Shown here piece by piece: positions 7,603-15,200 of a stretch of 24,378 nt of DNA. Below the pieces are notes generated by a model. That model was not told where the DNA came from, did no database searches, and worked only from the letters and a program-made list of their open reading frames with translations. The stretch spans positions 1 to 24,378 of the forward strand of contig DAINMX010000080.1 of assembly GCA_036736205.1 (NCBI GenBank), read 5' to 3'. Position 1 is the first letter of the stretch. Each line of letters opens with the position of its first letter. Source of the DNA: XYA12-FULL-58-9 sp001798605 (lineage in GTDB: Bacteria > Myxococcota > XYA12-FULL-58-9). Made by a program: the position numbers and the translations under genes.

Positions 7603-7701
7603 TTCTTGTAGTTGGCAGGTGGATGTGGGTTGACTACAACAGCGATGGCTTATTGCTGACCACAGCCCCAGGAGAGTGGTGAAGCCGGTGCTGCCATGCG
7701 C

Positions 7702-7707
7702 TAGGAT
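7702..7707 (+). promoter_or_regulatory. TAGGAT box before the Hsp70 gene (-10 or ribosome site)
   Basis: TAGGAT lies six bases before ATG 7714. It can be read as a -10 hexamer of a leaderless transcript or, through the embedded AGGA (7703-7706) seven bases from ATG, as a Shine-Dalgarno site; the sequence alone does not decide. No good -35 is seen at 17 bp. Further upstream, TTGACT near 7632 is a -35-like hexamer without a convincing -10 partner. The remainder of the 111-bp intergenic region after acnB holds no gene. Confidence 0.3.
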
Positions 7708-7713
7708 GTTGTC

Positions 7714-9279
7714 ATGCCGGTGATTGGCATTGATCTCGGAACCACGAATTCCTGCGCCGCCGTAATCGAAGGCGGAAGGCCGCTGGTGATTCCGCTCCAC
7801 GACGGCAAAGTTACCATGCCGTCGATGGTGGCCTTCGGGCCAGGTGGTACGCTGGTCGGAGAGGCGGCAAAACGACAGTTTGTCAACAACGTAGAAAACA
7901 CCGTTTATGCCGCGAAGCGACTGTTGGGGCGGCACTTCGAAGATTTGCACACCCAAAAGGCCATCGCGTCGCTGACCTACAAATGTGTTGGCGGACCGAA
8001 TGGTGACGTGTGGGTAGTTGCCGGAGGCCGAAAGCGGGCGATTCAAGAGATCAGCGCCATGGTGCTTGCGGAGATCAAGGAGGCGTGTCGTCGACATTTG
8101 GCTCAGGACGTAACCCAAGCGGTCATCGCGGTTCCGGCGTATTTCAATGACAGACAACGTCATGCCACGAAGCAGGCAGCAAAGATCGCGGGGCTCGAGG
8201 TTATCCGCGTCATCAACGAGCCGACTGCGGCGGCATTGGCATTTGGCCTCGACAAAGGCGGTGAGCGCCGCGTCGCTGTTTATGACTTGGGTGGCGGCAC
8301 CTTTGACGTTTCGGTTCTCAAGGTGGGTGGCGGCGCCATCGAAGTCTTGGCCTCCGCTGGAGATGCCTTTCTCGGCGGCAATGATTTCGACCAACGGCTC
8401 TATGAATGGCTCAAGTGGCGAGTGCAGGAACAGTGCGGTGTGGATGTCACCATCGAAACGAAGAGCGCGCACCGCTTGTTCGAGGCAGCGGAGGCCGCGA
8501 AAATACGCCTGAGCGGGGAAACCAAAGCCAAAATTGCTTTACCGTTTCTCGCAACCACAGAACAAGGCCAATCGATACATTTCGAATGTGACATCGACCG
8601 GGCTACCTTCGAAACCCTCGTTGGGGATCTCGTCGATGAAACCCTCAGAACCTTCACCGACACAATCACCGCAGCGGGATTGAAGCCAACCGATATCGAC
8701 GAAGTCCTCCTCGTGGGGGGCATGACCCGCATGCCGGTCATCCGTGAGCGCGTTCGCGCGGTGACCGCGGTCGAGCCTGCCACCGGTGTTCACCCCGATC
8801 TCGTGGTGGCCGTCGGGGCCGCTGTGCAGGCGGCGATGCTCACCGAAGGGGCTATCCCGGCGGTGTTGCTCGACGTGACGCCGCACAATCTCGGTGTGCT
8901 GACGGTGGCCGGTCTTTCCGAAACAGTCATCCCGAAGAACTCGCGGGTGCCCGCTGACATGGTGCGGCGATTCACCACTGTGAGCGACAACCAACAGTTG
9001 GTACGGATCGTTGTGTTTCAGGGGGACAACCGCCATATCGACAAGAATGAAATCCTTGCGGAATTCCGTCTCGAGGATCTAAGGCCGGCACCTAGAGGTC
9101 AGATCGAGATTGATGTCGCGTTCTCCATTTCACCTGAAGGGATCGTGCACGTGACGGCGACGGATGTGGAAACCGGCAATCTCCAGACAATCAACATCTC
9201 AGGTGCCGTTGGACTGCCCGAGCAAGAGGTCGTGCGGATGGCCGCAGAACAGGCCCGCGAGTTATCTACCTCTCATTGA
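7714..9279 (+). CDS. Hsp70-family chaperone lacking the C-terminal lid
   Basis: A 521-residue DnaK-like ATPase. The nucleotide-binding domain fills about residues 1-375: phosphate-1 loop IGIDLGTTNS at the N-terminus, connect motif INEPTAAALAFG at 167-178, phosphate-2 DLGGGTFDVS at 191-200, adenosine motif VGGMTRMP near 334-341. The beta-sandwich substrate-binding domain covers about 385-500 (VTPHNLGVL, IPKNSRVP). The protein ends just after the segment matching the first lid helix (LPEQEVVRMAAEQA), so the alpha-helical lid and acidic tail of DnaK (about 638 residues) are absent. It is therefore more likely a specialised paralogue than the housekeeping DnaK, and no grpE or dnaJ gene accompanies it. 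It overlaps the convergent pseudo-receiver/J-like gene by 7 bp at the stop codons; a functional pairing with that J-like protein is an inference. The start has AGGA at seven bases. Confidence 0.94.
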   Translation: MPVIGIDLGTTNSCAAVIEGGRPLVIPLHDGKVTMPSMVAFGPGGTLVGEAAKRQFVNNVENTVYAAKRLLGRHFEDLHTQKAIASLTYKCVGGPNGDVWVVAGGRKRAIQEISAMVLAEIKEACRRHLAQDVTQAVIAVPAYFNDRQRHATKQAAKIAGLEVIRVINEPTAAALAFGLDKGGERRVAVYDLGGGTFDVSVLKVGGGAIEVLASAGDAFLGGNDFDQRLYEWLKWRVQEQCGVDVTIETKSAHRLFEAAEAAKIRLSGETKAKIALPFLATTEQGQSIHFECDIDRATFETLVGDLVDETLRTFTDTITAAGLKPTDIDEVLLVGGMTRMPVIRERVRAVTAVEPATGVHPDLVVAVGAAVQAAMLTEGAIPAVLLDVTPHNLGVLTVAGLSETVIPKNSRVPADMVRRFTTVSDNQQLVRIVVFQGDNRHIDKNEILAEFRLEDLRPAPRGQIEIDVAFSISPEGIVHVTATDVETGNLQTINISGAVGLPEQEVVRMAAEQARELSTSH

Positions 9280-11741
9280 CAGCCTGTCAATTCACGCAGG
9301 AGGCGTTGGGCGAGAGGGTGACCGGGTGCGCGCTTGAGGACCTTGTCAAGGTAGACGAGCGCTTGTTCTGGAGCGCCGTCGGCCGCCAAGAGCTTGGCCG
9401 CTTCGAGGTTGGCGATGAGGTTGGCTGGATCGAGTCGCAGGGCTTCGTCGATGTATGAGAAAGCCACGGCTCGAGGGTTCTCGGTCTCGGCGTGGCCGCC
9501 AGCGAGAATCGCCTGGGCAACAGCCACGCGATAGGTCGACTCGGCGGGGTGGGCCTCGACGGCATCGAGAAACAACTGTCGTGCAGCGTAGGGCTTGTTT
9601 GCTGCCAGGAGTTTTTGTCCCTCCTGGTAAGCTTCTTCGGCGACAAAAAGGGACTGGCGACGATCGTGCGCCGGTGATTGCTCATCCTCTGGCGGAACTG
9701 AAGCGCCGGCTTGAGGAGCGAGAGTGCGTGCGTACACCGCTCGGCGATTTGGATCGGCCAGTGTTGCAAACGCCTCGTTTTGAGTGCGGCTGATCTCGCG
9801 CAGACGTTTGTGGTCCTCTGGCGGCAACCCCGCGAGGGCTCGATCGGCCTCGAGGCGCTCGGTTGCGTGGGTGTATGCCGCTTCGATTTCCTGTGTTGTC
9901 GCTTGGGGCGTGACTCCAAGGGCACCGAAATGGTCTTTGCCCTTCGTTCTCAAATACTCGCGGGCGATACGCTCGGAGGCCTCCAACAAGGCAGCGTAGT
10001 CTATCAAGGTGACGCTGGTGATGGGCACTTGCTTGGCGACAACGGGTGCCGCTTTGCCGGGCTCCGCAAGCATGCGGATCATGTCGGTTACGAGGAAGAC
10101 ATACAGGGCCCTCGAGATCTCAACCGTGTGCGCAGCATCTGCGAGGAGGGCCTCTTTCACGGTGGTTTTCCCATCGAGGACACCCGCGGCGACGAGGTGC
10201 TCGAGCGGCTCTGCAAGCATTTCCGCTTGCAATGCAAACAGGTCGGTGGCGACGACAAACCGCTCGCGCTGTCGCGAGAAGAACTCGAGCAGTGGTCCCA
10301 CTTCGTAATGCTCGCAGACACCGCGCCAGATCACGTGAAGGGGGTTGATGTCGCACAACACGGTATGGCTGGCGAAACTGATGTCGTCACGGGCTTCGTA
10401 TACGCCATCGCGCCAAGCGAAGGTGTTGGTTAGCTTCTGCTCATTCTGCACGACGAGTGCATCGAGCAGGTCTCGTTCGTGAATCGCGCCGGTCTCAACG
10501 AGAGCGATCCCGATGGCGCAGCCATTATCGAGGGCGTGTTGTTTTGCTCTCTGCAGTTGGTCATCGGCGATACGACCGGTCTCCTTGAGCATCGCGCCGA
10601 GGCTGTCGGTGAGTTGATCGGTGTCAACCCGAACCGGAACGCCGGCCCAGAAGTAGAGGGTGCGGAAGGCACCGCCGCGGCGCAGGCGAAGAACGCCAAA
10701 GTAGGTGCCGACGTACAGTTCATACAAGAGCCTAGGCAATGGCATGCCCGCGAGATCGCCAAAGCGGGCCACCCCCGAGGGCAAAAGACTCGGCACCGGG
10801 ACAAGGGCGGCGTCTCCGGCGGATTGCACCACCGTTATGTTGACTTCGCCGACGAGAGCGGTGGCAATTTCCGGTGCCGCTTTGTCGATCGCAGGGACTG
10901 GGTGATGTAGCCGCGGTTCTTCGGCAACAGCAAGGGGGGCCGGGTCCGTGGTTTCCCAGAGGGTCCCCCAAGAGGCGGTAACTTCAGCACTGGGGGTGTC
11001 GATTGACGCTTCCTCGATCGAGCGCGGTGTAGGTGCGCCCACAGCGAGCGTTGTCTCCCTGATGATGGTGTCGACTTCGCCCTCGAGCACAGCGTTGGTG
11101 ATGGTGGTTGTCGTCGGCCCAACAGGCTTTGCGGGGAAGGGGATGGGAATGGCGAGGGTTGTTTGCTGTCCCGTGGGTTCGAATGCTGCACGTTCAGGCG
11201 AGTGGACCGGAGCCGATTGATAGACCTTTGGACTGGTTAGCAGGACAACCTTGGGCTTGGTCAACAGGACGGGCTCGGTGACGGGCTCAGTGATCGGCTG
11301 GGTTGCCGTCTGATTGGCCGAAAAGGGCACCTCAATGGGCACGCCGAAGTCTATGTGCTGGGTTTGTGTTTCTTCACCCAATCCCCAAGCGATGAGAGCA
11401 TCGGCGAGATCTCCGACGCGAAAAGGACGACAGATGACGGTGTCGCAGCCCACATCTTTGCAGAACTCATCCCGTTGACTGCTCTCGAGTGACAGGTTGG
11501 TTAAGAGGAGGATTCGGGCGCGGCTGCCCAACTTTCGCACCTGTTGGCACACCTCCACACCATTGAGGCCGGGCAGTTGCTCGGCGCAGACCACCAACTT
11601 GGGCAGTGTTACGACAAAACGCCCGATCGCCCGGTCACCGTCGTCGACGCACTCCACCCGGAAACCGCGGCGGGTGAGCAGGCCTGCGATCTGTTTTTGG
11701 GTTGTTGGATCGCTCTCAACCACCAGCGCCTTGTCAGGCAT
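9273..11741 (-). CDS. Pseudo-receiver/DUF4388/J-like/TPR multidomain protein
   Basis: A predicted cytoplasmic protein of 822 residues. Residues 1-120 are receiver-like (ALVVESD, LLLTNLS, RPFRVGDL), but the phospho-acceptor Asp is replaced by Ala53 (position P-4 of LPGLNG) and the conserved Lys by Arg105, so classical phosphorylation is unlikely. A Pro/Thr-rich linker spans roughly 130-315. Residues about 320-455 match the DUF4388 (PATAN-like) family common in Myxococcota (LPRLLYELYVGTYFGVLRLRR, shortened here to its key LxxLLxELYxxxxxGxLRL pattern). About 600-673 is a J-domain-like segment (FGALGVTPQATTQEIEAAY, ADPNRRAVYA) without the HPD motif needed to stimulate Hsp70. About 700-822 contains TPR-like helices. 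ATG 11741 begins the receiver homology and has a weak AAGAG upstream; in-frame ATGs continue to 11921. It is tail-to-tail with the Hsp70 gene. Its role is unknown; a scaffold or adaptor is inferred. Confidence 0.85.
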   Translation of the reverse strand: MPDKALVVESDPTTQKQIAGLLTRRGFRVECVDDGDRAIGRFVVTLPKLVVCAEQLPGLNGVEVCQQVRKLGSRARILLLTNLSLESSQRDEFCKDVGCDTVICRPFRVGDLADALIAWGLGEETQTQHIDFGVPIEVPFSANQTATQPITEPVTEPVLLTKPKVVLLTSPKVYQSAPVHSPERAAFEPTGQQTTLAIPIPFPAKPVGPTTTTITNAVLEGEVDTIIRETTLAVGAPTPRSIEEASIDTPSAEVTASWGTLWETTDPAPLAVAEEPRLHHPVPAIDKAAPEIATALVGEVNITVVQSAGDAALVPVPSLLPSGVARFGDLAGMPLPRLLYELYVGTYFGVLRLRRGGAFRTLYFWAGVPVRVDTDQLTDSLGAMLKETGRIADDQLQRAKQHALDNGCAIGIALVETGAIHERDLLDALVVQNEQKLTNTFAWRDGVYEARDDISFASHTVLCDINPLHVIWRGVCEHYEVGPLLEFFSRQRERFVVATDLFALQAEMLAEPLEHLVAAGVLDGKTTVKEALLADAAHTVEISRALYVFLVTDMIRMLAEPGKAAPVVAKQVPITSVTLIDYAALLEASERIAREYLRTKGKDHFGALGVTPQATTQEIEAAYTHATERLEADRALAGLPPEDHKRLREISRTQNEAFATLADPNRRAVYARTLAPQAGASVPPEDEQSPAHDRRQSLFVAEEAYQEGQKLLAANKPYAARQLFLDAVEAHPAESTYRVAVAQAILAGGHAETENPRAVAFSYIDEALRLDPANLIANLEAAKLLAADGAPEQALVYLDKVLKRAPGHPLAQRLLRELTGCQ

Positions 11742-11788
11742 GACGTCTCTTAAGTACAGCACCTCTCGACCGGTCGCCAGTGCCATCG

Positions 11789-11814
11789 GCAATTGCAGCA
11801 ATTGCGGGTTGCCG
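11789..11814. promoter_or_regulatory. Paired GCAATTGC palindromes in a divergent intergenic region
   Basis: The perfect palindrome GCAATTGC occurs at 11789-11796 and again at 11798-11805, one base apart, enclosed by a larger inverted repeat CGGCAA (11788-11793) and TTGCCG (11809-11814). It lies in the 133 bp between the divergent starts at 11741 and 11875, a natural place for an operator serving both genes. If the minus-strand protein starts further upstream, the element would be coding instead. No regulator is assigned. Confidence 0.35.
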
Positions 11815-11874
11815 CACCACGTGAGGTTGAACACCGCCATTGCATGGTTGCGGTGCCACAGGCATCCTGGGCGC

Positions 11875-13227
11875 ATGGGTAGCGGCGACCGTCCAGCAAT
11901 TCGCGGCAAGCGGCTTCGCAAACTCGCAGGGATGACCGCGTCAGTTTTGGGGCGCTATGCCAAAAGCCAAATAAAGGGCTTCTTTTTGTCCGACGAGGCT
12001 GCTGCCAGGGAACGTCGACTCGCCCATCTCCAAAGTGGCGGTCGGATTGCCCAGACCCTGGGCGAGCTCAAAGGTGCGGTGATGAAGGTTGGGCAGATGG
12101 TGTCCATCGCGTCCGACATCCTTCCCACCGAGTTGGCGGACGCACTGCGATCGCTGCAACGTGCCGCTCCGCCCATGCCCTATGAGGTCATTGCTGAACA
12201 GATCGAAGCAGAGCTCGGCGCGCCTCCCGAGCGACTGTTTCGGGAGTTCTCGCGCGAGCCTTTCGCCTCGGCATCCATCGGACAGGTTCACCGGGCGGTC
12301 GCCGATGATGGTCGTGAGGTTGTCTGCAAGGTTCAGTATCCCGGAGTCGATGATGCGGTCGATTCGGATCTGAGGCACCTCAAGCTCGCCCTGCGCGCCA
12401 GCGTTCTTGCCAAAATCAGTCGCCAGGCCCTCAATGCCACCTTCGAGGAGTTGCGCAGCCGGTTGCATGAAGAGCTAGACTACTGTGTCGAAGCTGACGC
12501 GGTTCGGCTGTTTGGCAACTTTCATCGGGACCGTCATCCTTTCATCGTTATCCCTGAGGTGGTGGGAGAGCGCTCGTCCCAAAGGGTTCTTACACTGACT
12601 TACGAAGGCGGTGATGCTCTCGAACAGCTTGACGCCATGGGTTACAGCCAGAAAGAACGGGACGAGCTGGGTGTGGCACTGTGCCATTTCGTTGGTAGCG
12701 AGGTGTTCGAGTTTGGGGCGATACACTGCGACCCACACCCCGGCAATTTTGCGTTCCGCCGGGATGGAACTGTGGTGGTGTACGACTATGGATGCAACAA
12801 GACGCTTCCCCGCGACATTGTCGAAGGGATTTGTGAACTGTTGTGGGCAGGGCTTCGTGAAGACTATGGTTGCATCGAGGAAGCGCTCGTCCGCTTGGGT
12901 GTGCGCAACACCGCTGGCGCGCCGGTTGAGAGCGCGTACTACAAATCGTGGCGAGACCTGTTCATTTCCGCAATCTTGGAGCCGACCATGGTCGACTTCG
13001 GCAAATCCTTTGGTCTGCGCCAGGAGATCATCAAGAGAATCCCCGGGGCGATGCGCCGCATGGATTCATTCCAACCCGCCAAACATTTGATCTTTCTCGA
13101 CCGTATGCTCGCGGGACACTACGTCAACCTGCGTGCGTTGGGAGCAAGAGTCCCGGTTCGCAGTATTCTTGAGGGCTATCTTCAGCGCTTTGATCCGACG
13201 ACATTGAGGGCCACTGCAACGCGGTAG
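11875..13227 (+). CDS. ABC1/AarF/UbiB-family atypical kinase
   Basis: A 450-residue member of the ABC1/UbiB/COQ8 atypical kinase family, which supports quinone or lipid-related metabolism. Family motifs are intact: KxGQ at 71-74 (MKVGQM), the Ala-rich loop FASASIGQVHRA near 130-141 that replaces the Gly-rich loop, Lys152 in CKVQYPG, HCDPHPGNF at 284-292 with the catalytic Asp, and DYG at 304-306 in the place of DFG. No clear C-terminal membrane segment is evident, unlike E. coli UbiB. ATG 11875 is chosen because upstream codons show no similarity; no strong ribosome site is visible, and ATG 11932 is an alternative. It is divergent from the pseudo-receiver gene and is followed after 92 bp by an E2-like gene on the same strand. 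It resembles the soluble AarF-like proteins of Myxococcota and Actinobacteria more than UbiB itself; the substrate is unknown. Confidence 0.9.
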   Translation: MGSGDRPAIRGKRLRKLAGMTASVLGRYAKSQIKGFFLSDEAAARERRLAHLQSGGRIAQTLGELKGAVMKVGQMVSIASDILPTELADALRSLQRAAPPMPYEVIAEQIEAELGAPPERLFREFSREPFASASIGQVHRAVADDGREVVCKVQYPGVDDAVDSDLRHLKLALRASVLAKISRQALNATFEELRSRLHEELDYCVEADAVRLFGNFHRDRHPFIVIPEVVGERSSQRVLTLTYEGGDALEQLDAMGYSQKERDELGVALCHFVGSEVFEFGAIHCDPHPGNFAFRRDGTVVVYDYGCNKTLPRDIVEGICELLWAGLREDYGCIEEALVRLGVRNTAGAPVESAYYKSWRDLFISAILEPTMVDFGKSFGLRQEIIKRIPGAMRRMDSFQPAKHLIFLDRMLAGHYVNLRALGARVPVRSILEGYLQRFDPTTLRATATR

Positions 13228-13319
13228 CAAACGAAGGTGACCGCCGTCCATGTTTCCTGTCTTTGATGTGGTGCAGTCTTGTGGTAACTGCCGGGAAACC
13301 TCTCGCGAAAGAGTCGCAA

Positions 13320-14195
13320 ATGCCCCTCATGAGTCGTAGCGATGGCGTGTATTTGAGCAAGCTGCCCGGATTCCGCAAAATGTTTCCTTTTTTGATGCCG
13401 ACGCGAACCGAAGCGTACATGCATCACGATCAGCTGCTGCGTATGAAGAAAACTCTTCAGGTGCTCGATGAGCTCAACACCGGAAGAACGGAGAGGAGGT
13501 ACACGATCTTCCACGTCGTGCTCGCCGCCGCAGTTCGGTCTTTTGCGATGCGCCCGGATGCGCACCGCTTCGTTGCCGGGCGACGTATCTACCAGCGTCG
13601 GCACATCGAGCTGTCGTTCGTGACAAAGAAGGAGCTCACCGACACCGCCGCTGAAACCAACGTCAAGCTGCGGTTCGAGCCCACCGACACCCTGCCGCAG
13701 GTGGCCGAAAGGGTATGGGCGGCGGTCTCGGACACCAAGACGTCGAAGTCGTCAAAGGACGAAGACATCACAGACACTCTCACCCGCCTGCCGCGGTTTC
13801 TCACCCGATTGATTATGTGGGGGTGGAAGGTTCTCGACTATTTCAATCTATTGCCGGCATCGGAAATCAAAGGTGACGCGCTCTATTGTAGCGCCTACTT
13901 CGCCAATCTCGGCAGCATCGGCCTGAAGGCGGTCCAGCACCATCTCTTCGAGTGGGGCACCTGCCCATTTTTCGTGGTCATCGGCAAGCTCAAGAAGGAA
14001 GTTCTCGTCTCCGACGACGGGCAAATTGTGGTCGAGGATGTGGTGACCTCCACCTTCACCCTCGATGAACGTATCACCGATGGCGTCAGCTACGCGCGCG
14101 TCATCGGCATGGTCTCCAACTTCATCGAAGATCCCACACGGCTGTTGGAACCCCCTGACCCAGCAGCACTCCCGGATCCCTTTGCGCTGGTGTGA
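13320..14195 (+). CDS. 2-oxoacid dehydrogenase E2-fold acyltransferase-like protein
   Basis: A 291-residue stand-alone protein resembling the catalytic (chloramphenicol-acetyltransferase-like) domain of dihydrolipoamide acyltransferases. There is no lipoyl or peripheral-subunit-binding domain. The C-terminal hallmark of the family, normally DHRxxDG, reads DERITDG, so the catalytic His is Glu250 while Asp254 and Gly255 remain. Other family-like stretches are YTIFHVVLAAAVRSF near the N-terminus and the closing strand VEDVVTSTFTLDER. A hydrophobic segment near FLTRLIMWGWKVLDYFNLL (about residues 160-178) could be a helix near a membrane. ATG 13320 is chosen, with AGAG about seven bases before; ATG 13329 is the alternative. 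It follows the AarF-like gene by 92 bp, so the two may form an operon. No E1, E3 or lipoyl gene is nearby, so a 2-oxoacid dehydrogenase role is unlikely; it could be another CoA acyltransferase or a non-catalytic protein. Confidence 0.75.
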   Translation: MPLMSRSDGVYLSKLPGFRKMFPFLMPTRTEAYMHHDQLLRMKKTLQVLDELNTGRTERRYTIFHVVLAAAVRSFAMRPDAHRFVAGRRIYQRRHIELSFVTKKELTDTAAETNVKLRFEPTDTLPQVAERVWAAVSDTKTSKSSKDEDITDTLTRLPRFLTRLIMWGWKVLDYFNLLPASEIKGDALYCSAYFANLGSIGLKAVQHHLFEWGTCPFFVVIGKLKKEVLVSDDGQIVVEDVVTSTFTLDERITDGVSYARVIGMVSNFIEDPTRLLEPPDPAALPDPFALV

Positions 14196-14255
14196 GCAGA
14201 GGCCTGCAGCGAACGTTGTTGCGCGCGCGTGCATGGCAAGATGTGAAAGCGAAAA

Positions 14256-15044
14256 TCAGCTGTTGAAGCGGACGAGAATAAGGGTGGTGTTGTCGACGCC
14301 CCCGGCGTTATTTGCGCCTTCCACCAAGAGCTCCGCTTGGCGCTGGATGTCATCGGACTCGTTCATGATGTCGAGGATTTCTGGATCCTCAAGCATGTCT
14401 GTCAGGCCATCGGAGCACAACAGATAGGTGTCTCCCGGCAACGGTTCGATGCGTTGAATATCGACATCGACATCCTCGGCGAGGCCCAGAGCGCGGACGA
14501 TGACATTCTTGTGGGCAAAACCCTGAATCTCTTCGGGGCTTAGCTTGTGCAGCTTGATGTACTCGTTGATGAGCGAGTGGTCTTCGGTGACTTGGTTGAT
14601 GGTGTTGTTGGTGATCACGTAGGCTCGCGAGTCGCCAACGTGTGCGACGTAGGCACCTGTCTCTCCAAGCAGCAGGCTAACGAGCGTAGTGCCCATGCCG
14701 CGGTAGATTCCCCCCTGTTGCGCAACTTCGAAGACGCCTTGGTTTGCGAGCTTCACGCCAGTGGTAAGGCGTTTGTCGTCGTAGGCCCTCTCCGAATCCA
14801 GAGGGTAGGGCCACTCTTCCCGCCGGCCACCTGTTGAATCAATGAAGTAATTTGCCATGGTCCGCACCGCCAAGAGCGAGGCGACCTCTCCCGATGCGTG
14901 ACCACCCATGCCATCGGCGACAATGTAGAGATTGTGCTCAGGGAGGACGAAGAAGTTGTCTTCATTGTTGCCACGGTGCATGCCCAGGTGGGTTCGCGCG
15001 GCATAAGAGATGTGCATGGGACGGCTCATTGATCGCAATCGCAT
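14256..15044 (-). CDS. PP2C-family Ser/Thr protein phosphatase
   Basis: A soluble 262-residue metal-dependent phosphatase (PPM/PP2C, Stp type) expected to remove phosphate from Ser/Thr on kinase targets. All metal-binding motifs are present: NNEDN with Asp29, VADGMGGHASGE with Asp44, GMGTTLVSLL, HVGDSRAY, TEDHS, CSDGLTD with its Asp, and the final DNTT. There is no membrane segment or extra domain. ATG 15044 is selected because AGGA lies five bases upstream; downstream ATGs at 15029 and 15017 also precede the conserved core. The gene is divergent from a membrane Ser/Thr kinase whose start is 156 bp away, an arrangement that suggests the pair act as opposing enzymes. The intergenic region carries two sets of short tandem repeats. 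It is convergent with the E2-like gene, 60 bp apart, and that gap includes a GCGCGCGCGTGC alternating tract. Confidence 0.95.
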   Translation of the reverse strand: MRLRSMSRPMHISYAARTHLGMHRGNNEDNFFVLPEHNLYIVADGMGGHASGEVASLLAVRTMANYFIDSTGGRREEWPYPLDSERAYDDKRLTTGVKLANQGVFEVAQQGGIYRGMGTTLVSLLLGETGAYVAHVGDSRAYVITNNTINQVTEDHSLINEYIKLHKLSPEEIQGFAHKNVIVRALGLAEDVDVDIQRIEPLPGDTYLLCSDGLTDMLEDPEILDIMNESDDIQRQAELLVEGANNAGGVDNTTLILVRFNS

Positions 15045-15071
15045 TGGTATCCTGGCTCTTCGAACCAATCA

Positions 15072-15093
15072 ATAGCCCGCAGATAGCCCGCAG
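15072..15093. repeat. 11-bp direct tandem repeat, two copies
   Basis: ATAGCCCGCAG occurs twice head to tail at 15072-15082 and 15083-15093, followed by a further ATA. It lies 28 bp upstream of the phosphatase start, within the shared intergenic region with the divergent kinase. It may be a tandem regulator site or a slippage duplication; sequence alone does not tell. Confidence 0.85.
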
Positions 15094-15132
15094 ATACGCG
15101 ATTTGATTTCCCCGCGAGACCAGCCCCGTGTG

Positions 15133-15177
15133 TTCATCGCCCATTCATCGCCCATTCATCGGCCTATTCATTGGCCT
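15133..15177. repeat. 11-12 bp tandem repeat, about four copies
   Basis: TTCATCGCCCA is repeated exactly at 15133-15143 and 15144-15154, then in the variant forms TTCATCGGCCTA (15155-15166) and TTCATTGGCCT (15167-15177). The array ends 23 bp before the kinase start at 15201 and is a separate unit from the 11-bp repeat near the phosphatase. The period of 11-12 bp is near one helical turn, so tandem protein binding on one DNA face is possible, as is simple slippage. Confidence 0.85.
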
Positions 15178-15188
15178 CTCTGGCGCGG

Positions 15189-15194
15189 TATGCT
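15189..15194 (+). promoter_or_regulatory. -10-like TATGCT before the kinase start
   Basis: TATGCT lies six bases before GTG 15201. If used as a -10 hexamer it would give a leaderless or nearly leaderless message. No clear -35 partner is found; that position falls in the tandem repeat. No Shine-Dalgarno sequence precedes GTG 15201. Confidence 0.3.
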
Positions 15195-15200
15195 CATTCG

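Noticed and set aside
7546..8472. 308-codon minus-strand frame within the Hsp70 gene
   Set aside because: It overlaps the conserved Hsp70 ATPase motifs on the other strand and shows no domain pattern.
11497..11874. Upstream extension of the AarF-like gene
   Set aside because: Those codons lie antisense to the receiver domain and lack similarity; ATG 11875 fits the intergenic boundary.
14220..14233. GCGCGCGCGTGC tract as a functional Z-DNA element
   Set aside because: A short alternating tract in a GC-rich genome is expected by chance and no other evidence supports a function.
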